64,000 nt of DNA from Verrucomicrobiota bacterium (GTDB lineage Bacteria > Verrucomicrobiota > Verrucomicrobiia > Opitutales > Opitutaceae): NCBI GenBank assembly GCA_016235555.1, contig JACRKC010000073.1:115535-179534 (forward strand), read 5' to 3'. The notes under the pieces are model-generated. The model saw only the letters and a list, made by a program, of their open reading frames with translations. It ran no database searches and was not told the origin of the DNA. The first letter of the stretch is position 1. The number at the start of each line of letters is the position of its first letter. Of this stretch, positions 1 to 9,741 are shown in pieces. A program made the translations under genes and the position numbers.

Positions 1-2
1 AA

Positions 3-590
3 GCGCGCTATCCGGTTGTGCCGGAGCTGCGCGAGGGCACGCCGCTTCCGGCGGCGCTGGCCGCGTGCCGTTATGTGGTCGTGCTGGGTGGCGGCCACGG
101 TGACACCCCGTGGATGCCCGCCACGCTCAAGCTCTCGGCGTCGTCGTTGGGTCGCATCACCGAGGCGGCGCGTCTGCTGCGGCAGCTGCCCGAGGCGACG
201 TTGCTCCTGAGCGGACCACCCGCCGGCCACCAGCCCGGCCACGCCACGGTGTTTGCCCAGGCCGCCCAGACCGTGGGGATCGCCCGCGACCGCATCCGCT
301 ACATCGACAACGCACGCGACACCGAGGACGAATCGAACGCGGTCAAGCGGCTCGTGGGCGATGCTCCGGTCGCCCTCGTCACCTCGGCCTGGCACATGCC
401 GCGCTCGGCAGCGCTATTCCGCCATGCAGGAGTCAACGCCCTGCCGTGCCCGGCCGATTTCAAGGCGAAGCCCAGCCCCGGGTTCCGTTGGAGCGATTGC
501 GTCTGGGACACCGAGTCGCTCGACCGCAGCACGGCGGCCGTCCGCGAACGCATCGGCTATCTCTGGATCTGGCTGCGGGGAAAAACCTGA
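3..590 (+). CDS. DUF218/YdcF-like (ElyC-type) protein, 5' end missing
   Basis: The reading frame is open from the left edge of the window, so the gene is truncated upstream; a GTG at 18 is probably internal. The visible part starts just before the VVVLGGG strand of the DUF218 fold. It continues with LLLSGPPAG, a conserved NARDTEDES segment near residues 98-106 and VTSAWHMPRS near residues 120-129, which are family landmarks (YdcF, SanA, ElyC). ElyC-type members are membrane-anchored envelope proteins linked to polyprenyl-carrier or peptidoglycan metabolism. The missing part would hold the N-terminal membrane segments. The C-terminus (WIWLRGK) is typical of the family. The exact role is unknown. 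Confidence 0.75.
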   Translation, partial: ARYPVVPELREGTPLPAALAACRYVVVLGGGHGDTPWMPATLKLSASSLGRITEAARLLRQLPEATLLLSGPPAGHQPGHATVFAQAAQTVGIARDRIRYIDNARDTEDESNAVKRLVGDAPVALVTSAWHMPRSAALFRHAGVNALPCPADFKAKPSPGFRWSDCVWDTESLDRSTAAVRERIGYLWIWLRGKT

Positions 591-648
591 GTCACCCGCG
601 AGATTTGTTTCGCAATCGTGACGCTCGCCGCCAGAGCTTTCGGGTTCC

Positions 649-1287
649 ATGTTTTCGCTCAAAAAACTGCTCGGAAAAGAGGACAAGTTTTTCGATCTGC
701 TCGAAGCGGGTGCGGAGGAAGCCAAGGCCGCCGTTTACCTTTTCAGCGGCTACCTCGAAGCCGTCGCCGCGGGGAGCTCCTCCGCCAAGCTCGACGAGTT
801 CATCCAGACGCGGCGCAAGGAAAAGCGCATCCGGCACCAGATGACCGAGGAGTTGAGCAAGACCTTCGTCACGCCACTCGAGCGCGAGGACATCGAGGCC
901 CTCTCCTTCGCGCTTTACCGCATTCCCAAGCAGGTCGAAAAAATCGTCGAACGGCTCTCGATCTATCCCGGCCGCGTGCCGCACGAGGCGTTCAAGCGCC
1001 AGGCCGAGCTCATGCTGCAGGCCGCCGAAGCCGTCGTCTTCATGGTGAAACAGCTCCGCGGCGGCACCCACATCGAAAAGATCCGCGAGGCCAACGACCG
1101 CCTGCAATTCGCCGAGGGCGAAGCCGACAAGGTCATGCTCGGCCTGCTCAAAGAACTCTACCACGGCCCCTACGACGCCAAGGAACTCGTCATCCTCCAG
1201 GAGCTCTTCGAGATGGTGGAGCAGGCCGTCGACCGCTGCCGCAACGCCGGCAACATCGTCGTCCAGATCGTCCTCAAGCACTCGTGA
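649..1287 (+). CDS. DUF47 (PhoU-like) phosphate transport accessory protein
   Basis: The 212-residue, all-helical protein starts MFSLKKLLGKEDKFFDLLEAGAEE-like, the standard opening of DUF47 proteins (MFxxxxxKEDKFFDLFE). The length of about 210 residues is normal. DUF47 proteins are PhoU relatives that are usually encoded next to a Pit-type phosphate permease and are thought to regulate it. Here the pit gene starts 115 bp downstream on the same strand, which supports this role. The gap holds a palindromic repeat (1322-1395), so the two genes may be co-transcribed through it. Confidence 0.88.
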   Translation: MFSLKKLLGKEDKFFDLLEAGAEEAKAAVYLFSGYLEAVAAGSSSAKLDEFIQTRRKEKRIRHQMTEELSKTFVTPLEREDIEALSFALYRIPKQVEKIVERLSIYPGRVPHEAFKRQAELMLQAAEAVVFMVKQLRGGTHIEKIREANDRLQFAEGEADKVMLGLLKELYHGPYDAKELVILQELFEMVEQAVDRCRNAGNIVVQIVLKHS

Positions 1288-1321
1288 AGATGGCCTCGCG
1301 TGCTGCGTTGTGCGTGTCGCG

Positions 1322-1395
1322 GGTGGAGCGCGTTGCCCCCAACGCGCTTTTCAACTCCGCCGCGGGCCAGCGCGTTGAGGACAACGCGCTCCACC
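1322..1395. repeat. Palindromic repeat, family R1, copy 1
   Basis: The element runs from GGTGGAGCGCGTTG to CAACGCGCTCCACC. Each end also contains its own small hairpin (GCGCGTTG-N4-CAACGCGC), giving a double stem-loop like a REP doublet. Related copies lie at 3670-3744 and at the right edge (63946 onward). It fills the gap between the DUF47 and pit genes. Confidence 0.8.
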
Positions 1396-1402
1396 TCCAC
1401 CC

Positions 1403-2470
<1,068 letters not shown>

Positions 2471-2476
2471 ACGCCG

Positions 2477-3661
2477 TCAGTCGATCGGCGCCGCCGGCAG
2501 CGTCAGGAAAAACACCGTCCCCTCGCCCGGGGCGCTTTCCACGCGCACCTCGCCGCCATGCGCCTGCACGACGTTTTTCACGATCGCGAGGCCGAGGCCC
2601 GTGCCGCCCTGCTCGCGTGAGCGCGCCTTGTCCACGCGGAAGAACCGCTCGAACACCCGCACTTTCGCCTCGGGCGGAATGCCCGGCCCGTCGTCGCGCA
2701 CGCACAGTTCCACGCGGCCGGCGTCGAGCGCGCGGCCGGACACCGTCACGCGGCCGTTCTCGCGGCCGTATTTGATCGCGTTGTCGACGAGGTTGGAGAG
2801 CACCTGCCGCAGGCGCTCGGCGTCGGCACGCGCCGCGAGGCCCGGCGGCACCGCGTTCTCCAGCACGACGCCGCGCGCCGCCGCCTTCAACTGGTAGTCG
2901 TCCACCGTGTCCTGCACCGCGGCTCGCAGCGGCACCGCCTCGAAGCGCAGTTCGATCCGTCCGGAATCGAGTCGCGCCAGCAGCAGCAAATCGTCGATCA
3001 GCAGTGTCAGGCGGTTCGCGTGCTTGTCGATGATCTCCAGAAACCGCGTGAGCGCCGCCGGGTCGTCCTTGCCGCCGTCGATCAGGGTCTCGGCCGCGCT
3101 CTTGATCAGCGACAACGGCGTGCGCAACTCGTAGCTCACGTTGGCCACGAAATCCTGCCGCACGCCCTCCAGTTCGCGCAGCTGCGTGACGTCATGGGCC
3201 ACCAACACGGCGCCCGCCGGGGCGTCGTTGGCATCGTGCAGCGCGACGGCACTGATCTGAAGCACCCGCGCGGCCGGACTTTCGAGCCGCAGTTCGTGCT
3301 GAACGACCGAGCCCTCGGCGTTTACCCGCGCGGCGAGGGCCGCGACTTCGTGGTGCCGGATCGCCTCGAGCAGTGTGCCTCCGGCCATCATGCGCGAAAA
3401 TCCGAAAATCCGCTCCGCCGCCCGGTTCACGAGCGTGATCCGCCCGCGGGCATCGAGCACGATCAAGCCCTCGATCATGCTGTCGAGCATCGCCTCCATC
3501 CGCGCGGTGTGGGCGTGCAGGGTGTCGGCATGGCGCTGCTTCAGCTCGTCGAACTCGCGCTTGTGCGCCGCTGCGTCGGCCTTCCATCGCCGCCACAGCC
3601 ACCACGCGGCGCCGGCGAGCGCCACGAGGGTGGCGAGGAGCGCGGTGTTGAACGTGGTCAT
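2477..3661 (-). CDS. PhoR-like sensor histidine kinase with Tyr in place of the H-box His
   Basis: The start at 3661 gives 394 residues: an N-terminal membrane helix (residues 5-24), a short coiled linker, a PAS domain (about 50-160), a HisKA domain (about 165-230) and a HATPase domain (about 275-390). The N box (NLVDNAIKYG), G1 box (DDGPGIPP), F box (FERFFRVD) and G2 box (GGTGLGLAIVK) all look intact. The H box reads FVANVSYELRTPL, whereas the family has SHELRTPL; the Tyr177 codon (TAC) is at 3131-3133. No response regulator gene lies next to it. The architecture and the neighbouring pit gene suggest phosphate sensing (PhoR), but without the phospho-acceptor His the protein may not autophosphorylate. 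A sequencing error or a phosphatase-only or ATP-sensing role are alternatives. Confidence 0.85.
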   Translation of the reverse strand: MTTFNTALLATLVALAGAAWWLWRRWKADAAAHKREFDELKQRHADTLHAHTARMEAMLDSMIEGLIVLDARGRITLVNRAAERIFGFSRMMAGGTLLEAIRHHEVAALAARVNAEGSVVQHELRLESPAARVLQISAVALHDANDAPAGAVLVAHDVTQLRELEGVRQDFVANVSYELRTPLSLIKSAAETLIDGGKDDPAALTRFLEIIDKHANRLTLLIDDLLLLARLDSGRIELRFEAVPLRAAVQDTVDDYQLKAAARGVVLENAVPPGLAARADAERLRQVLSNLVDNAIKYGRENGRVTVSGRALDAGRVELCVRDDGPGIPPEAKVRVFERFFRVDKARSREQGGTGLGLAIVKNVVQAHGGEVRVESAPGEGTVFFLTLPAAPID

Positions 3662-3669
3662 GCGATCGA

Positions 3670-3744
3670 GGTGGAGCGCGTTGACCTCAACACGCCATGA
3701 CTTATCGGCAGCGCAAAAACGCGCTGAGGTCAACGCGCTCCACC
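3670..3744. repeat. Palindromic repeat, family R1, copy 2
   Basis: It has the same terminal arms as the copy at 1322 (GGTGGAGCGCGTTG and CAACGCGCTCCACC), each followed or preceded by its own short hairpin. The internal spacer differs. It lies immediately upstream of the sensor kinase start. Confidence 0.8.
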
Positions 3745-4119
3745 CGCGGACAGATTTCCTTGAGGGACGGAAAGGGGCAACCGTGACGATCACGCGGCTC
3801 CCCGGTCCGGGTGGCTCCTGCTCGGAGGGAGGGAGGAACCCACCCGAAAGGCGAACAGGGCAGGCCGGCATTGGCAGCGGACAGCGTGGCGTTGCGCGAT
3901 CCGGTGGACGACGGCGCACACCCGGCCGCGATGCACGCCGGCGAACAGCGTTTCGAGAATCAGGCGAACCTTGGCGCGCTCCCGGTCTTGCGGCGAACCT
4001 CGCAGGCCCACCCGCGGGCACGCCGCCTTTCCGGTCGATTGGTGGGGCGGATTGCGCTCCGGTTGCAGGCGCTTGCGGCGGGCGGTGCCGGTGGGTCGGG
4101 CCGATCGGCCATGCTCCGC
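3745..4119. other. Intergenic stretch without a recognisable gene
   Basis: I see no credible gene here. A 73-codon frame on the minus strand (3790-4011) has no recognisable domain and Arg-rich shadow composition. The stretch separates the sensor kinase from the MFS gene and may be decayed sequence. Confidence 0.5.
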
Positions 4120-5382
4120 CTACGCCGCCTCATCACCAGCCTGCACCCGGGCCGCGCGCGCGACGTCGCGCTTCGCGCACCAGAAGTAGCCGGCCAAAAG
4201 CGACGCCGCCGCGAGCACGAATACCACCGACAGCAGCCCGAACACGGCGCCCAGTCCGATGGTCCCTTTGAGGAGACCCGCGATCCACACGGCCGTGCCC
4301 CCCACCGCCGTCGCACCGGTGTTCATCAATCCGACCGCCGTGGATCGATAAGCGGCGGGCACGATATCGCAGACGATCGGTTGCTCGTTCGCGTTGCCGA
4401 CGCCGCGGAAAAACGAGAAGCACGCCACCATCGCCACGGTCAGCGCGAGGCCCGGATGAAACAGAAACGCGAGCAGGAACGGGGCCGCGAGCAGATAGCC
4501 GTGCCCGTGCATCAGCATCCGCCGGCGGGTATCGCGGACCGCCGCCTGGTCGGACACCCACCCGCCGGCCATCGTGCCGAGCACGCCGGTGAACTGCAGC
4601 ATCACCGCGCCCATCAAGCCCGCCATGCCCAGGCTGAGGTCAAACGTCTCTTTGAAGTAGAGCGGCAGCCAGCTCAGAAAAATCCAGACGGCGACGCCGG
4701 ACAGCGCCGCCTTCGCCAGCAGGATGTGGTAGCTGGGCGTGCGCACCAGGTAGTGGAGCACCTCGCTCAGCCGGGGCTTGGCCGGCTCCGGTGCTCCCGC
4801 GCACACGGGGGCGTCGACCAACAGGGGCTGGCACAGCAATCCGAACCCGATCCCGCCCAGTCCGAGCATCCAGAAGCCGGCGCGCCAGCCAAAGTGATCC
4901 GCCATGAATCCGGCGCCGAATCCGCCCAGCACGACGCCGAGGTTCATGCCGGTCAGCAGCAGGCTGATCGCCTTGCCGCGCGTCCCGGTGCCGTGATGGG
5001 AGGCCGTGAGCGCGATCGCCGCCGGGAGGTAAAAACTCTCGGAAACCCCCAGGGCCACGCGCAGCACGAGCAGCGAGACCAACCCGTCCGCCAGGCCGGT
5101 GAGCGCGGTGACAAGGCTCCATAGCAGGAGGCTGACGAGCGCGATTCGCCGCCGCGAGCAGCGGTCCGCCAGGCTGCCAGCGACGGGCGAAACCAGCGCA
5201 TAGCTCCATAAGAACAGCGAACCCACGAGGCCGAGTTGCTCGTCCGTCAGCCGCAGATCGGTCTGGAGCGCCGGCAGCACCGACGAAATCGCGGCCCGGT
5301 CGCCGTAATTCAACGCCGATCCCACCATCAGGAAAATGACGACCTGCCAGCGCGGCTGGACTTTGGTGAGGAGCGTTTTCAT
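4120..5382 (-). CDS. MFS transporter
   Basis: The start at 5382 gives 420 residues with about 12 hydrophobic helices. The N-terminus (LNYGDRAAISSVLPALQ) and the loop 2-3 motif ADRCSRRRIA match the MFS pattern seen in sugar-acid and spinster-like transporters. LGVSESFYLPAAIAL near residue 110 is helix 4. The ATG overlaps the stop of the small upstream gene (ATGA), and the chain continues back to the DUF1080 gene, so transport and saccharide processing are probably one operon. The substrate cannot be read from the sequence. Confidence 0.85.
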   Translation of the reverse strand: MKTLLTKVQPRWQVVIFLMVGSALNYGDRAAISSVLPALQTDLRLTDEQLGLVGSLFLWSYALVSPVAGSLADRCSRRRIALVSLLLWSLVTALTGLADGLVSLLVLRVALGVSESFYLPAAIALTASHHGTGTRGKAISLLLTGMNLGVVLGGFGAGFMADHFGWRAGFWMLGLGGIGFGLLCQPLLVDAPVCAGAPEPAKPRLSEVLHYLVRTPSYHILLAKAALSGVAVWIFLSWLPLYFKETFDLSLGMAGLMGAVMLQFTGVLGTMAGGWVSDQAAVRDTRRRMLMHGHGYLLAAPFLLAFLFHPGLALTVAMVACFSFFRGVGNANEQPIVCDIVPAAYRSTAVGLMNTGATAVGGTAVWIAGLLKGTIGLGAVFGLLSVVFVLAAASLLAGYFWCAKRDVARAARVQAGDEAA

Positions 5383-5717
5383 CGCCGGGTCCGCTTCGGA
5401 CGTCCGATACGGATCGAGGCGCGCCGCGTATTCCCGGCCCGCGCATGACGCCGCCACCACCCGTCATCCGCCCCTCGTGCCCGGCCCCTCCGGAAGGAAT
5501 TGTCGCCGAAGGTGAGCTCGGCGGCGGCCGGATCGTCGGCCCCGGCTTTGTCGATTTCCATCGCCGTGGCGACGGCGGAAGATTCCTCCACCACGAGCCG
5601 AACGCCGCTGTTCGTCCGCTGCGTCGCCGCAACACGCCCGGTGCGCGGCCGACCGTCGGCCAGCCGGACCAGATCGAGGCGGGGATCGGCGAATAGTTGC
5701 GGCGCTTTGGCGGCCAT
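5379..5717 (-). CDS. Small uncharacterised protein between the DUF1080 and MFS genes
   Basis: The 112-codon frame starts at an ATG that overlaps the DUF1080 stop (TGATG) and ends in an ATGA overlap with the MFS start, so it is coupled at both ends. The first 70 residues look like protein (QLFADPRLDLVRLADGRP, then an acidic stretch ending LTFGDNSF). The last 40 residues are Arg/Gly-rich and could be non-coding. I do not recognise a domain. It could be a real small protein or the remnant of a larger gene. Confidence 0.4.
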   Translation of the reverse strand: MAAKAPQLFADPRLDLVRLADGRPRTGRVAATQRTNSGVRLVVEESSAVATAMEIDKAGADDPAAAELTFGDNSFRRGRARGADDGWWRRHARAGNTRRASIRIGRPKRTRR

Positions 5718-6682
5718 CACAGCTGGATCGGTTGCAGCCAGATATTGCGGAAGCGCACCGGGCTGCCGCCGGCGCGCAGGCGGATCGGCGCGACGCCCCC
5801 GTCGTCGAGCCGGCGGCGCTCGTGCAGCGTGTGGCCGTTCAACACCACCGTCACCTCCGGGCCGGCGCCGGCCTCCGGCCGCCGGACGGTGATGTCGAAG
5901 CTCTGCCACTGGAGCGGCGGGAGGCAGGCCTCCGTCCGCGGCGCCGCGATACCGAATATCGCGCCGCAACTCCCCTTCGTCGGCTCCTGGGCGAATGAGT
6001 CGAGAATGTGAATCCGGCAGTTGCCGCCGACGACGATGCCGCTTGGGGCCCGCGCCGGCCCGCGCGCGTCCGGCTCGAATGGCAGCAGAAATTCGACGTG
6101 GAGCCGGAAGCTCCCATAGCTCGCCGTCGTGACCAGATCCGTCGCGCCCGCCTGCATGGAGCCGTCCGCGAGTTGCGGCCAGTCCGCCGCCTTTTCGTCG
6201 GCGCGGCGCCAGTGTTCCGCCGCCGAGCGCCCGGAGAGCGTGACCGCTCCGGCGGGCGCGGTGACCGGCGCGACGTCCTGCCGCTCGCGCGCGAGTTCGA
6301 TCGTGCCGCTCAGTTCCGAACTGGTGAACGTGCCCGTGGCGCGATCGCCGGCCATTTCGCCGACGAGTTCGTAGGAGGCTTCATCGGTGCCCGAGGCGTA
6401 TTGGTAGCGCCCGCGGAAACCGAGCCGTCCGCTCCCGCCGGCGCCCTTGATTTCGAAACGCGAACCCTGCCCGCCCATCCGCACCCACAGCGAATAGGCG
6501 CCGGCCCCGAGCGGCACCACTTGCAGCTGAAACAGGCCGGTCTCGCCACTGTCCGCGCGAAACGTCCCGGTCCACCGCCCCATGAACGGATCGCCGGCTT
6601 CGGCACCGGCGAGGAGCGCCGCGCACGCGAACGCGACTCCGGCCGACACCCACCTGCGGGCGATGGCAACGAACCGTTTCAC
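5717..6682 (-). CDS. DUF1080 (3-keto-disaccharide hydrolase domain) exported protein
   Basis: The chosen start is a GTG at 6682, giving 321 residues with a signal peptide (hydrophobic core around residues 12-27, AGAEA cleavage region). The first half (GRWTGTFRADSG) is a beta-rich domain resembling a small lipocalin-like or carbohydrate-binding unit. The second half, from about residue 160, fits the jelly-roll DUF1080 domain (PSGIVVGGNCRIHILDS, WQSFDITVRRPE, LNGHTLHERR, PIRLRAGGSPVRFRNIWLQP). DUF1080 is a laminin-G-like fold common in Planctomycetota and Verrucomicrobiota and includes 3-keto-glycoside hydrolases. It lies 167 bp downstream of two sialidase-like genes. Confidence 0.8.
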   Translation of the reverse strand: MKRFVAIARRWVSAGVAFACAALLAGAEAGDPFMGRWTGTFRADSGETGLFQLQVVPLGAGAYSLWVRMGGQGSRFEIKGAGGSGRLGFRGRYQYASGTDEASYELVGEMAGDRATGTFTSSELSGTIELARERQDVAPVTAPAGAVTLSGRSAAEHWRRADEKAADWPQLADGSMQAGATDLVTTASYGSFRLHVEFLLPFEPDARGPARAPSGIVVGGNCRIHILDSFAQEPTKGSCGAIFGIAAPRTEACLPPLQWQSFDITVRRPEAGAGPEVTVVLNGHTLHERRRLDDGGVAPIRLRAGGSPVRFRNIWLQPIQL

Positions 6683-6849
6683 TCGCGATCGGCCCGACAC
6701 CGCGAAGCTTGCTTCGCCCTGGTTGAGGCAGCCGGGAGCCTGAGCGACGGGCGGCGCGTCCACTCGCTCACGCTCGCGGCTGCTCGAATCGGAAAATGTG
6801 GGGAGGGCATGATGGGCGGTTTTACCCCGGAGCTTGCTCTGGCGCGGCT

Positions 6850-8187
6850 TTACTTCGCGTAGAACCACGCGATGGGCAGCACACGGACCCGGTTGGCGCG
6901 AGCCTCCGGGCCGAGGCCGAGTTTTTTCAGGAACTCCTCGTAGTCCATGCCGTAGGTTCCGGTGATCACGTCCTTGTCGCCCGGGGTCGAGACGCCGTAG
7001 GTGATCACGGCTTTGCCATCGGCAAACGTGCAGCTCGGGTAGCTGATGCGCAGCGGTCCGGGTGCCCGGAAATAACGTTTCCGGTCGAGCGGCTGGCGGA
7101 CCGGCCCCATCAGGCGGGCGCGCGGCGGATCGTCGTCGAGGCGCGTGGTGTCGTCCAGCGACTCGAGGTTCTTGAAATTCCGCCACGTGACACCGCCGTC
7201 ACTGCTGATCGCGCAACTGAGGCGGTGGCGGTAGAGCCCCTCCTGGTCCTCGAGCGCGGAAATCTGGTTCCAGATCACGAGCAAATCCGCGCTGTCCGGG
7301 AGGCGGCGAAGGCTGCACGGCGCGGCCGAGGCGATGAGCGGCGTGGGCGCCACCTCGAGCCAGGTCTTTCCGCGGTCCTCCGAGTGACAACGGTAGAACC
7401 GCCCGAGATTCGTGCGCACCAGCATCAGGAGCCGCCCGTCGGCCAGCTCGGCCACGGCGGGCTCGAAGGCCGGGTAGTTGCCCTGCATGCCCTGTTCGAG
7501 CGAGACGAACACCTCGTTGTCACTGCGCTGCCAGGTGCGGCCCTCGTCGTCGGAGAAGAACACGTAGCTCACCGAGTGCCAATGCACCCAGCCGTTGGCA
7601 TACTCGCCGCCGCCGCGCTTCACGACGGGCTTGCGGACGGCGAGCTTCGGGCCCTCGAGCTGCGTGTAAACGGGCATCACGATCCGGCCGCTGCCGAGCA
7701 CGAGGGCGCGGTCGTTGGTGCAGGCGACGCGCTCGTTGTCGGCGTGGATCTTCACGGGCGGCGACCACGTCTTCCCCTCGTTCCGCGAAACCGTGAAGAA
7801 CACCTCGGCCACGCCCGCGACCGTCTGACCGAGCGCGCCGGATTTGAGCCGCACGAAATTCGGCGAGGCCATGCCGCCGGTCAACGGCTGGCCGTTGTCG
7901 AGCTTCAACTCGAACGGCTCGCCCCACGTCCGGCCGCCGTCGGCGGAAAGATTGCCGAGGATCGGCTTGTAGGGTTTGGCGCGCGTGCCCGGGCCCCACG
8001 TCCACAGGAGTTTCCCGTCGTTCAATGCGATCACGCTGCCGTCGCTCGGGCTGCGGGATATCTTCGTGAGCGGCACGAGGGTTTCGATCGGCTCGGCCGC
8101 GGCCACCGCGAGCGATGCCAGGCAACTCAACGCGAGCCCGCTCAGGGCGGGCCTCGCGCCCGGGGGGCGGGCAAGGTGCGGGGTCAT
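6850..8187 (-). CDS. Sialidase-like BNR/Asp-box exported protein
   Basis: The 445-residue protein has a signal peptide (LSGLALSCLASLAVAAAEP) and a six-bladed propeller marked by Asp boxes: SADGGRTWG, SRNEGKTWS, SDDEGRTWQ, SEDRGKTWL and SSDGGVTWR. This is the fold of exo-alpha-sialidases (GH33-like) and of many uncharacterised BNR proteins. Its ATG overlaps the stop of the upstream paralogue (ATGA), so the two are translationally coupled. It probably acts on glycans outside the inner membrane. Genuine sialidase activity is uncertain, because the catalytic Arg triad was not verified. Confidence 0.82.
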   Translation of the reverse strand: MTPHLARPPGARPALSGLALSCLASLAVAAAEPIETLVPLTKISRSPSDGSVIALNDGKLLWTWGPGTRAKPYKPILGNLSADGGRTWGEPFELKLDNGQPLTGGMASPNFVRLKSGALGQTVAGVAEVFFTVSRNEGKTWSPPVKIHADNERVACTNDRALVLGSGRIVMPVYTQLEGPKLAVRKPVVKRGGGEYANGWVHWHSVSYVFFSDDEGRTWQRSDNEVFVSLEQGMQGNYPAFEPAVAELADGRLLMLVRTNLGRFYRCHSEDRGKTWLEVAPTPLIASAAPCSLRRLPDSADLLVIWNQISALEDQEGLYRHRLSCAISSDGGVTWRNFKNLESLDDTTRLDDDPPRARLMGPVRQPLDRKRYFRAPGPLRISYPSCTFADGKAVITYGVSTPGDKDVITGTYGMDYEEFLKKLGLGPEARANRVRVLPIAWFYAK

Positions 8188-9575
8188 GGTTTCGCGGGTT
8201 CGAGCGCTTCCTTGAGCTGCGGATTCGCCGCGGGCTCCTTGCCGCCGTAAAACCACGTCAGCGGCAGCACCCGCAGCACCTGGTTGTAGGACTCGGCGCT
8301 CGCGAGCTGGGCCTTCGCCGGATCCTCCTCGAAGCGCGAGTAGGTGTGCGCCACCAGCACGCGGTCCTTCGTCACGAGCACGGAGGGATAGGAAGTGCGG
8401 ATCCACCCGTCGGAATCGCCGAGGTGCCGGCCATCGCGTTCGGGCGCGGGCTGCCCCGGGCTGAAGTGTAATTGCACGGGGCGCGCCGGACGCACCGGGC
8501 CGGGCTCGACGCGCGTGCCGGGCAGGAGCGAGGTGATGTTCTGGAAAAACTCCCACACGCTGCCCCCGTTGCGGCTGATCGCGGCGGATATGCGGGTGCG
8601 GTTGAAGCCGCGCATCACTTCCTCGTCGCTCTCCTGGTTCCAGACGATGAGCAGGTGGCCGTTGGGGAGCCGGCGGATCTGGCCCGGCGTCTCGGTCGCG
8701 GCGAGCGACATCGGGGTCGGGCGCGTCCACGTGACGCCGTTGTCGTTGGACCACGCCTGGTAGAGCCGGTTGAGCGAGCTGCGCATGATCATCAGGAGGC
8801 GGCCGGGGCCCACCTCGGCGACGGAGGGCTCGTTGACCTTGTCGAAGTTGGTGCTCCAGTCGTGGAGGATATAGAGCAGGCCGTCCTTGTTGCGCTTCCA
8901 GGTGCGGCCGTCGTCGTCGGAGTAGACGACATAGACGCCCATGAAGCGCGGATCGTGGAAGTGGGCGTTGGTGCTGACCCATTGGTTTTTCACGAGCCGG
9001 CCGACCGCGGGGATTTCGTTGTTGTCGGGGCCGGCGCGCTGGCCGAACGCCGCGTAAACCGGCAGCACGATGCGGCCGGTCGAAGTGCGCAACGCCACGT
9101 CCTGCAGCAAATGCGTCTGCAGGCCGGCGGGGGTGGCGCGCACCGGCTCCTGCCACGTCTGGCCGCCGTCCTCCGAGCGCCAGAAGACGATGTGGCCGCT
9201 CCACTGCCGCTCCTCGAGCGTGGGCAGACCGGTGTCCTGTTTCATCGCGGCGAGACCGACGCCGCGGCCGGCGAGCCGCACGAGGCTGGCGCCGCCACCG
9301 CCGACCGGGTTGCCCTTCACGTCCTTGCGCTGCGTGGCCTTCGACCACGTGAGCCCGCCGTCATCGGAGGTGGTGAACGACGTGCCGGCCGCGTGCAGGA
9401 TGCGCCCGCCCTCGAGTTCGACAAAGCTCGAGGCGTGGCCGAATTTCGTGAAATGCGTGGCGAGCACCTCCTGCGGGCGCGTCATGGAAACGAGCGGCGG
9501 GTTTTGAGTCTGGGCGGCGCGGGCGCAACCCAGCGAAAGGGCGAGCAGGGCGAGCGGGGAGCGGAGTCGGTTCAT
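8184..9575 (-). CDS. Sialidase-like BNR/Asp-box exported protein, paralogue of its downstream neighbour
   Basis: The 463-residue protein starts MNRLRSPLALLALSLGCA (signal peptide, possibly a weak lipobox). Asp boxes are visible as TSDDGGLTWS, SEDGGQTWQ, SDDDGRTWK, SNDNGVTWT and a degenerate SRNGGSVWE. Shared segments with the next gene include the GRLLMIMR/GRLLMLVR strand, the SYPS motif and the RVLPxxWFY C-terminus, so the pair arose by tandem duplication. It precedes and is coupled to its paralogue. The TonB receptor lies 166 bp upstream on the same strand. A role in host- or detritus-derived glycans is an inference. Confidence 0.82.
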   Translation of the reverse strand: MNRLRSPLALLALSLGCARAAQTQNPPLVSMTRPQEVLATHFTKFGHASSFVELEGGRILHAAGTSFTTSDDGGLTWSKATQRKDVKGNPVGGGGASLVRLAGRGVGLAAMKQDTGLPTLEERQWSGHIVFWRSEDGGQTWQEPVRATPAGLQTHLLQDVALRTSTGRIVLPVYAAFGQRAGPDNNEIPAVGRLVKNQWVSTNAHFHDPRFMGVYVVYSDDDGRTWKRNKDGLLYILHDWSTNFDKVNEPSVAEVGPGRLLMIMRSSLNRLYQAWSNDNGVTWTRPTPMSLAATETPGQIRRLPNGHLLIVWNQESDEEVMRGFNRTRISAAISRNGGSVWEFFQNITSLLPGTRVEPGPVRPARPVQLHFSPGQPAPERDGRHLGDSDGWIRTSYPSVLVTKDRVLVAHTYSRFEEDPAKAQLASAESYNQVLRVLPLTWFYGGKEPAANPQLKEALEPAKP

Positions 9576-9741
9576 GAAATTTGGGGTCGGGGGGCGCCAG
9601 CAAACTGGCAGCGGGCGCGGCGGAGCGCCATCCAAAGCGGGCATCGAATTCGATGCGGTGGCCGCGCGATCAGGCGCCGAAAAAACGGGCCCGGCGCCAG
9701 CCGTCGGCGCGCTCCGGATCGCTGCCGCCACGCGCCCCGCA

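Noticed and set aside
3790..4011. 73-codon frame in the gap after the sensor kinase
   Set aside because: Arg/His-rich composition, no start context, no domain; probably non-coding.
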